From the NCBI GenBank assembly GCA_900764225.1, contig CAAFNG010000017.1, forward strand, positions 1 through 10,134: a stretch of 10,134 bases of DNA, in the 5' to 3' direction. Below, in pieces: positions 5,614 to 10,134 of this stretch. The first letter of the stretch is position 1. The number at the start of each line of letters is the position of its first letter. The position numbers and the translations under genes are program-made. The notes beneath the pieces are model-generated. The model saw only the letters and a list, made by a program, of their open reading frames with translations, did not search any database and had not been told where the DNA came from. The stretch is from Lachnospiraceae bacterium. GTDB taxonomy: Bacteria > Bacillota > Clostridia > Lachnospirales > Lachnospiraceae.

Positions 5614-6793
5614 ACTCTACATTGATCACACAGATCTCGCTGTCAGTGGCAGTCCGCATATTGGGTCCCCAGATGCCGGCGCCTGAGGTGACGATGTTGT
5701 GCATGTTTCCTTTTTTCAGGTAGCCGCAGGAATTTTCCCATACAAGACTGGTGCAGATGTTCAGAGGGAACAGCTGGCCGTCGTGGGTATGACCGCAGAG
5801 ATCAAGATCTGCACCTGCGCGTGCTACCTCATCCAGTTCGCCGGGCTGGTGGTCCATAAAAATAACAGGACGACGGAGATTCAGTGATTCAGTAAGCGCA
5901 GAAGGCGTTTTTCGCGTGTCGGCTGTTTTGCGGCAGCGGGAAGGATCTTTGCGTCCGATGAGATAGAAACTGTCATCTATAAGGACGGATTCATCATTCA
6001 GGAGCCGGATATTGGCAGCTTTCAGAAATTCGTACATTCGCGGGTCGTCGTATTCCTTTTTCGGGGTGCGGAAGGTGAAACCGGCCAGGATCGGTTCACT
6101 GAGATCATGATTGCCCCAGCAGGCATAGACGCCATATTTGGAATGGATAGAGCGAAGTATGGAAGCTGTTTTTTCCGGATTCTTTAATCCCTCGTATTCA
6201 TTATCAAAAACATCTCCGGCAATGCAGACAAGATCAGGAGACTGGGCATTGATCTCTTTCACAAGAAGCTCGGCATGTCTGCGTCCGATACTGTAGCCAA
6301 AATGAAGATCTGCAAGCAGAACGATCTTCAGAGAATCTTTTTCTTTCACCTGCTTATCTACTTTCACATCAAAAGTTTTTATCTTAAGTTTCCACTGATT
6401 CAGAATTCCATAAGCACTGACACTGATGATAAGAAGTGTGCATACAGCCCCTGTGATCACAAATGCCTTTCGGGAATAGATCCAGGCAGGGTGAATTGTG
6501 TGCGTCAGGATCAGCCTTCCAAGATCCGTGGTAACGATCACCATCAGAATATAAAGAAAAGTTCCCTGAAAATAATTGGCAGTGTTTTTCAGAAAGCGAT
6601 GCAGTCCGACCGGTTTCCGTATCAGAAAACAGGTCAGCAGAGAGGAGGCCAGAAATACATAAACGCCCGCAAAACACACCCGAAATGCAAAAGTCTGAAA
6701 CAGATATGTACAGGCGCCCATCCACAGGATCATCCAGCGCACGATATAAATATTGATGAGAATATAAAATGGTGCAAGAATTATAGCAAGCAT
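5597..6793 (-). CDS. Membrane-anchored metallophosphoesterase (YkuE/YaeI-like)
   Basis: The 398-aa protein has an N-terminal membrane part of about four helices (roughly residues 1-21, 37-57, 77-93, 108-127) followed by a calcineurin-like phosphoesterase domain (about 154-398). The two-metal site is complete: DLH (162-164), GDVFDN (193-198), GNHD (227-230), DHQP (314-317) and GHTHDGQ (334-340). By family it hydrolyses a phosphoester in or at the membrane; the substrate is unknown, and YkuE/YaeI relatives act on lipid-like molecules. The start is the ATG at 6793-6791: GGAGG lies eight bases upstream on the minus strand, while the frame extends to 6874 without a comparable site. It is a single-gene unit, divergent from spoIID and convergent with the hypothetical gene. 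Nothing links it directly to either neighbour. Confidence 0.88.
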   Translation of the reverse strand: MLAIILAPFYILINIYIVRWMILWMGACTYLFQTFAFRVCFAGVYVFLASSLLTCFLIRKPVGLHRFLKNTANYFQGTFLYILMVIVTTDLGRLILTHTIHPAWIYSRKAFVITGAVCTLLIISVSAYGILNQWKLKIKTFDVKVDKQVKEKDSLKIVLLADLHFGYSIGRRHAELLVKEINAQSPDLVCIAGDVFDNEYEGLKNPEKTASILRSIHSKYGVYACWGNHDLSEPILAGFTFRTPKKEYDDPRMYEFLKAANIRLLNDESVLIDDSFYLIGRKDPSRCRKTADTRKTPSALTESLNLRRPVIFMDHQPGELDEVARAGADLDLCGHTHDGQLFPLNICTSLVWENSCGYLKKGNMHNIVTSGAGIWGPNMRTATDSEICVINVEFKKSL

Positions 6794-6823
6794 GAAATAA
6801 ACCTCCATGGACCGATACTGTCC

Positions 6824-6829
6824 ATTATA
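6824..6829 (-). promoter_or_regulatory. Candidate -10 box for the metallophosphoesterase
   Basis: The minus strand reads TATAAT here, 30 bases upstream of the chosen start and just before the GGAGG site. No -35 at 16-18 bp is good; TTGTAT on the minus strand at 6855-6850 is 20 bp away. The box overlaps nothing coding if the start is at 6793, which supports that start. Confidence 0.4.
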
Positions 6830-6875
6830 TGGGATAGTAAATGATAGCGATACAATTACACCAGTATACAGCAAT

Positions 6876-6904
6876 TAATATTTTTTTGCAAAAGAACATA
6901 TATT
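6876..6904 (+). promoter_or_regulatory. Sigma-E-like promoter for spoIID
   Basis: TAATATTT (6876-6883) fits the sigma-E -35 consensus KMATATTT at all eight positions. Thirteen bases later CATATATT (6897-6904) matches the -10 CATACAMT at 6 of 8. Transcription would begin near 6911, about 20 bases before the spoIID start. In Bacillus subtilis spoIID is a sigma-E (mother-cell) gene, so motif and gene identity agree. Confidence 0.6.
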
Positions 6905-6931
6905 AGGGAAAAGACCGCTTATGGTGTTTTT

Positions 6932-7750
6932 ATGAAAAAATATGCGTATTTTCGGTATTTCCTGGTATTTCTCGTGATGGTTCTTCCTTATGTCGGCGGA
7001 GTGGCGTTTCAGGGAGTGGAGATGGTTTTTGTACAGCGAAAGCCGGAGGCAGAGGAATATCTTCCGATGATAGTCTCTTCCCAGATCACGGCAGATATGG
7101 AGCAGGAAACCATAAAAGCGCAGACTGTGATCGCCAGGTCGAATACGCAGAGAAAGCTTCGGGAGGGGAAAATGCTTCCGGAGATCCTTCGGGAAAATGT
7201 GGACGGCATGAATTTATGCAGAAATATTTTTTCCCCAAAAGACAAAGTCTATGAGTTGGCAGCAGAAGAAACGAGAGGTCAGGTTCTGACATATCAGGGG
7301 GAGCTGAAGCTGACGCCATGGCACAGATGCAGTGCCGGGAAAACACGCAGCGGAGAAGAAGCTTTTGGGGATGAGGCGTATACATATCTGCGATCTGTGG
7401 ACAGCAGCGAGGACAAAAAACTGCAGGATTATGTGAAAACAGTTGAAGTTTCGGCGCAGCAGATCGGAGGCGAATTGAAGATCCAAAACCGGGACAGCGC
7501 GGGCTATGTGATGGAGCTTTCCATGGGAAAAACAGCTCTGGAGGGAGAAGGCTTTGCGGCTGGACTGGGACTGGAATCTGCCAATTTCAGTCTGCAGAAA
7601 AAGGACGATGTTTATTATTTCCGTGTACGGGGAAGCGGCCATGGCGTGGGATTTTCGCAGTGTGGAGGAAATGAGATGGCGAAAAAAGGAAGCAGCGCGG
7701 AGGAGATCCTGAAAAAATATTTTCCGGCCATGAAACTGAAAAATTTATAA
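6932..7750 (+). CDS. spoIID: Stage II sporulation protein D, engulfment lytic transglycosylase
   Basis: The 272-aa protein is SpoIID, a mother-cell membrane enzyme that cleaves denuded peptidoglycan glycan strands so the engulfing membrane can move, acting with SpoIIM and SpoIIP. A membrane anchor spans about 7-27. The family block around 43-75 (YLPMIVSSQITADM then ETIKAQTVIARSNT) contains E59, matching the catalytic Glu in the EALKAQ motif of B. subtilis SpoIID. HRCSAGKT (131-138) is the conserved mid-region where clostridial homologues bind zinc; H131 and C133 are candidates. GSGHGVGFSQCGGNEMAKKG (234-253) is the C-terminal signature. Slightly shorter than B. subtilis SpoIID (about 340 aa). 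The ribosome binding site is weak (GGTG, five bases before ATG 6932). It is followed by spoIIQ, as in B. subtilis. SpoIIM and SpoIIP are not in the window. Confidence 0.93.
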   Translation: MKKYAYFRYFLVFLVMVLPYVGGVAFQGVEMVFVQRKPEAEEYLPMIVSSQITADMEQETIKAQTVIARSNTQRKLREGKMLPEILRENVDGMNLCRNIFSPKDKVYELAAEETRGQVLTYQGELKLTPWHRCSAGKTRSGEEAFGDEAYTYLRSVDSSEDKKLQDYVKTVEVSAQQIGGELKIQNRDSAGYVMELSMGKTALEGEGFAAGLGLESANFSLQKKDDVYYFRVRGSGHGVGFSQCGGNEMAKKGSSAEEILKKYFPAMKLKNL

Positions 7751-7755
7751 AAAGT

Positions 7756-7784
7756 GAATAGAAAGTCATATTCCGGACACCCTA
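7756..7784 (+). promoter_or_regulatory. Sigma-F/G-like promoter for spoIIQ
   Basis: GAATA (7756-7760) fits the sigma-F -35 GYWTA at 4 of 5 and the sigma-G GHATR fully. Fourteen bases later GGACACCCTA (7775-7784) fits the sigma-F -10 GGNRANAHTR at 6 of 8 fixed positions. It lies in the 113-bp gap between spoIID and spoIIQ. A forespore promoter is expected, since spoIIQ is sigma-F dependent in B. subtilis. Confidence 0.4.
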
Positions 7785-7863
7785 TAGATACAGAAACGGT
7801 GACTGACAGGTAATAAAGGCCGGCACCGGAAAAATGAACATATCAGACAGAGGTGGAAAGAAT

Positions 7864-8778
7864 ATGAAAAGTAAAATCGTGAGAGGCATTATCAATGGCG
7901 GCGTTCTGGCAGCAGTGGCAGCTCTTGGAATCACAGTGTATCAGCTGGGAACGAAGCCCATTGTGGAAAATCCCCAGGAGGAGAATTCCGTACAGATGGA
8001 GGAAACCGGGCTGGAAGAGGAGCTTGCGGACGGTGAGGAAGCGGCGGTATCCGGGGATGGAAGAAAAGCGGATTCCGGAATTGAAAAAAATCAGTCAGAT
8101 GCAGAGGAAATTGCTGGCGGTAATAAGACTGCCGGAAAAAACAGTTCGAATATGTCGGGAGACGGAGCTGTGACGGGAAGTACTGAAAGCGCGATAACCG
8201 GTGCAGACGCTGATTTGAATCGCAACGCAGGTGATCAGGGTAGTAATGGAACAACATCTGCGACGGGTGCAGTGAATGCGGGAGAAAACAGCGAAGCTTC
8301 AGTAGCTGGTACAGGAGAAAGTACGGAGACTTCTGCAACCGGAATCGCAGCACAGAATCTGAATTTCACGGAAAATTCTCTGATGGAATGGCCGGTGAGG
8401 GGAACCGTTCTGATCGATTATAATATGAATGAAACGGTGTATTATCCGACCCTGGATCAGTACCGGGTAAGCCCGGCAATCGCAGTGCAGGCAGTGGAGG
8501 ATGCACCGGTATATGCGGCAGCAGACGGACAGGTGCTTTCCGTTGAGCAGGATGCGTGCACGGGAACAACTGTGACCATGGAGCTTGGAAACGGATATCA
8601 GGCTGTATATGGACAGCTGAAAGATCTTACTGTGGAAGCTGGAGATTCTGTGAAAGAAGGCGAAGTGATCGGAAATATCAGTTCTCCTACGAAATATTAT
8701 TCTGTGGAGGGACCGAATCTTTATTTTGCAGTGAAGAAAGACGGAGTGCCGGTAGATCCGTTTGAATATCTGGAGTGA
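7864..8778 (+). CDS. spoIIQ: SpoIIQ-like protein with degenerate LytM (M23) domain
   Basis: The 304-aa protein has a membrane helix (about 7-28), a long low-complexity linker rich in Glu, Ser, Thr, Gly, Ala and Asn (about 35-168), and a LytM fold (about 175-304). In sporulators SpoIIQ sits in the forespore membrane and binds mother-cell SpoIIIAH across the engulfing space. Expected catalytic positions are all replaced: the HxGID motif reads RVSPA (R201, A205), the YAHL His is Q251, and HxH reads NLY (N285, Y287). It therefore cannot bind zinc in the usual way and is presumably structural, more extreme than B. subtilis SpoIIQ, which lacks one ligand. ATG 7864 has AGGTGG (7851-7856) seven bases upstream; ATG 7834 lacks a site. 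Position after spoIID supports the name. SpoIIID, next in B. subtilis, is absent here. Another LytM factor is the alternative. Confidence 0.8.
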   Translation: MKSKIVRGIINGGVLAAVAALGITVYQLGTKPIVENPQEENSVQMEETGLEEELADGEEAAVSGDGRKADSGIEKNQSDAEEIAGGNKTAGKNSSNMSGDGAVTGSTESAITGADADLNRNAGDQGSNGTTSATGAVNAGENSEASVAGTGESTETSATGIAAQNLNFTENSLMEWPVRGTVLIDYNMNETVYYPTLDQYRVSPAIAVQAVEDAPVYAAADGQVLSVEQDACTGTTVTMELGNGYQAVYGQLKDLTVEAGDSVKEGEVIGNISSPTKYYSVEGPNLYFAVKKDGVPVDPFEYLE

Positions 8779-8788
8779 AAACTTTTGG

Positions 8789-8812
8789 CAGGAGGGGTGA
8801 AAATCCCTCCTG
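8789..8812 (+). promoter_or_regulatory. Perfect 8-bp hairpin between spoIIQ and the lacI-family gene
   Basis: CAGGAGGG (8789-8796) pairs with CCCTCCTG (8805-8812) around GTGAAAAT. It lies 10 bases after the spoIIQ stop. With no following T-run it is a poor terminator. Its loop contains the -35 candidate of the next gene, so it may instead be a dyad operator. Confidence 0.5.
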
Positions 8813-8825
8813 ATAAGTGTATAAT
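8797..8825 (+). promoter_or_regulatory. Sigma-A promoter for the LacI-family regulator
   Basis: GTGAAA (8797-8802) and a perfect TATAAT (8820-8825) are 17 bp apart. The -35 matches at 4 of 6. The predicted start near 8832 leaves a 28-nt leader with GGAAGAGG before the ATG. This separates the regulator from the sporulation genes. Confidence 0.6.
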
Positions 8826-8859
8826 TACTTTATATACAGAACGGAAGAGGTACATAGCT

Positions 8860-9840
8860 ATGAATATTAATGAAATTGCCAGACTTGCAGGAGTTTCCAG
8901 AGCCACCGTATCCAGATATCTGAACGATGGATATGTAAGCAGTGAAAAAAAAGAGATCATCCGCAAGGTGATCCAGGAGACTGGATATCAGCCATCCGCG
9001 CAGGCACAGACGCTGCGTACGCGAAAGACAAGCCTGATCGGGGTGATCCTTCCGAAAATAAATTCAGATACCATAAGCCGTGAAGTTGCAGGAATCAGTG
9101 ATATCCTTACTCGCAGGGGCTATCAGATGATCCTGGCCAATACCAATAATAATCTGGAGGAAGAGCTGAAATATCTTTCACTTTTTAAGGAACGCCAGGT
9201 GGATGGGGTTATCTTTATTGCGACCATGTTTACAAGAAAGCATAAGCAGATGCTGAAAGATTATAAGGTGCCGATCGTATTGCTTGGTCAGCATCTGGAC
9301 GGTTATCCCTGTATTTACCAGGACGATTACAAGGCTGCTTTTTTGGTGACGGAGAAGCTTGCACAGAAGGGAAATAAATTCGGTTATATTGGTGTCACGG
9401 ATAAAGACGAGGCCGTAGGAACTCAGCGAAGAAAAGGCTTCGAGGCTGCGCTTCATAAGAATAAGCTTGAAGCTGTTCCGGAGCGGATGAAGATCGGAAA
9501 CTTTACCATGGATTCCGGTTATGAGATGGCGAAGGAGCTTTTTGAGGAGGATCCGTCCATTGATTCACTTGTGTGTGCGACGGACACAATGGCTGTGGGC
9601 GCAATGACTTACCTTAAGGAGATCGGACTTCGAATTCCGGATGATGTGCAGATTGCAGGAATCGGAGACGGAGTTCCGGGCAAGATCGTGGAACCGAAGC
9701 TTACAACCGTGCATTTTTATTATAAGACAAGCGGAATGGAGGCAGCAGCCATGCTGGCTGATCTGATCGAGAACGACAACGGAATCAGCAAGGAAATAAA
9801 AATGGGCTGTGAGCTTGTGGAGCGGGAGTCTCACAGATAG
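8860..9840 (+). CDS. scrR: LacI-family repressor, ScrR (sucrose) type
   Basis: The 326-aa regulator has an N-terminal LacI helix-turn-helix (residues 2-25, INEIARLAGVSRATVSRYLN), a hinge with YQPSAQAQTLRTRKT (about 45-60), and a periplasmic-binding-protein-like sugar domain (about 62-320). Motifs such as LIGVILPKINSDTISREV, ATDTMAVGAM and LTTVHFYYKTSG resemble clostridial sucrose-operon repressors. Normal length for the family. ATG 8860 follows GGAAGAGG (8843-8850) by nine bases; the frame extends to 8785, but the HTH normally begins at the N-terminus. It has its own promoter and terminator. Sucrose specificity is from remembered similarity, not proven; the target genes are probably at the right of the window, where a good promoter points outward. 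It has no visible link with the sporulation or corrinoid genes. Confidence 0.88.
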   Translation: MNINEIARLAGVSRATVSRYLNDGYVSSEKKEIIRKVIQETGYQPSAQAQTLRTRKTSLIGVILPKINSDTISREVAGISDILTRRGYQMILANTNNNLEEELKYLSLFKERQVDGVIFIATMFTRKHKQMLKDYKVPIVLLGQHLDGYPCIYQDDYKAAFLVTEKLAQKGNKFGYIGVTDKDEAVGTQRRKGFEAALHKNKLEAVPERMKIGNFTMDSGYEMAKELFEEDPSIDSLVCATDTMAVGAMTYLKEIGLRIPDDVQIAGIGDGVPGKIVEPKLTTVHFYYKTSGMEAAAMLADLIENDNGISKEIKMGCELVERESHR

Positions 9841-9843
9841 CAG

Positions 9844-9871
9844 AGATATTCAGATGTGAATAGGAATATCT
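9844..9871 (+). other. 8-bp inverted repeat after the repressor gene
   Basis: AGATATTC (9844-9851) and GAATATCT (9864-9871) form a perfect dyad with a 12-base loop, beginning three bases after the repressor stop. It has no U-tract. About 13 bases later ATATACGGTATAT (9885-9897) is a second short palindrome. These may be RNA stems or protein sites. Confidence 0.4.
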
Positions 9872-9897
9872 GATTGAATGGTGCATATACGGTATAT

Positions 9898-9954
9898 AAA
9901 AGAAGCAGAGCTTTTTCGGGGAAAAAATCCCGGGGAGAGAACTGCTTCTTTTTT
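9898..9954 (+). terminator. Rho-independent terminator of the repressor gene
   Basis: AAAAGAAGCAG (9898-9908) pairs with CTGCTTCTTTT (9942-9952), 11 pairs, with a T-run 9949-9954. Inside, CGGG (9917-9920) and CCCG (9929-9932) make a smaller nested stem. The long branched loop is unusual but the outer stem and Ts fit a terminator; the A-tract also suits the reverse direction. Confidence 0.8.
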
Positions 9955-10002
9955 GGTCTGGGAGATGGCACGACCAGGGTGACACTGTTTTGGAGGAGTC
10001 TT

Positions 10003-10131
10003 ATGGAATATGTACAAATTCAGAAGAGAAAATTTGTGAGATGTTTCGGATTTACAAATGAGATGGTTGTGGTTATAATACAAACAAGACATGAGAACGA
10101 TTCCATACAAGAACCATATGGAAATATATAA
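10003..10131 (+). CDS. Possible 42-residue small ORF
   Basis: ATG 10003 is preceded by GGAGGAG (9992-9998) at four to six bases, a good ribosome binding site, and runs 42 codons to a stop at 10129-10131. The predicted peptide begins MEYVQIQKRKF, is basic early and has a short hydrophobic run (MVVVII). I do not recognise it. The strong promoter at 10051-10079 lies inside it, which argues that the sequence is instead the upstream region of the next gene. Confidence 0.22.
   Translation: MEYVQIQKRKFVRCFGFTNEMVVVIIQTRHENDSIQEPYGNI
10051..10079 (+). promoter_or_regulatory. Strong sigma-A-like promoter pointing out of the window
   Basis: TTTACA (10051-10056) and TATAAT (10074-10079) are separated by exactly 17 bp, matching consensus at 11 of 12 positions. 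Transcription would start near 10086 toward a gene beyond the right edge. Next to a ScrR-like repressor, a sugar-use operon is a reasonable guess. I see no clear LacI-type operator over it. Confidence 0.65.
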
Positions 10132-10134
10132 AAT

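Noticed and set aside
6275..6844. 189-codon plus-strand frame inside the metallophosphoesterase
   Set aside because: It is antisense to a gene with a complete two-metal motif set and shows no recognisable domain.
7931..8353. Minus-strand frame opposite the SpoIIQ linker
   Set aside because: It is a product of the low-complexity linker codons read backward, giving a Pro/Leu/Phe-rich sequence of no known type.

Overview
The window looks like chromosome of an anaerobic, endospore-forming Firmicute, most likely a Lachnospiraceae gut bacterium of the Blautia/Dorea type. That is inference, drawn from the combination of corrinoid-dependent C1 genes with a RACo-type reactivase, spoIID-spoIIQ, and a sucrose-type LacI repressor, in moderately AT-rich DNA with good AGGAGG ribosome binding sites. 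I see no insertion sequence, phage gene, CRISPR array or rRNA.

Layout. Positions 1-265 hold tRNA-Phe(GAA), tRNA-Lys(UUU) and a factor-independent terminator, with a 16-bp direct repeat of the tRNA-Phe 3' end between the two tRNAs. Positions 266-4993 hold a corrinoid methyl-transfer locus in two blocks. The first is a pterin-dependent methyltransferase plus its B12-binding corrinoid protein, closed by a strong terminator at 2214-2254. The second is a RACo-like corrinoid reductive activator (TTG start) plus a Cys-rich DUF2284 protein. About 670 bp without a convincing gene separate the two blocks; this stretch contains several stems, a 57-codon open frame and a 12-bp direct repeat.

Positions 5110-5613 hold a doubtful hypothetical gene that converges on a minus-strand membrane-anchored metallophosphoesterase (5597-6793). 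Positions 6876-8778 hold the engulfment pair spoIID and spoIIQ. The first has a good sigma-E-like promoter and the second a weaker sigma-F-like one, which fits mother-cell and forespore expression. The SpoIIQ LytM domain has lost every zinc and catalytic residue. Positions 8789-9840 hold a ScrR-like LacI-family repressor, followed by a terminator at 9898-9954. The right edge has a strong sigma-A-like promoter at 10051-10079 that points out of the window.

How the genes work together. The methyltransferase moves a methyl group between the corrinoid protein and tetrahydrofolate. The RACo-like protein would rescue the corrinoid when it is oxidised to Co(II). No substrate-specific methyltransferase (MttB, MtaB or similar) is present, so the methyl donor or acceptor cannot be read from this window. 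That missing partner is the main open question. SpoIID and SpoIIQ work on opposite sides of the intermembrane space during engulfment. The repressor probably controls sucrose or related sugar genes beyond the right edge.
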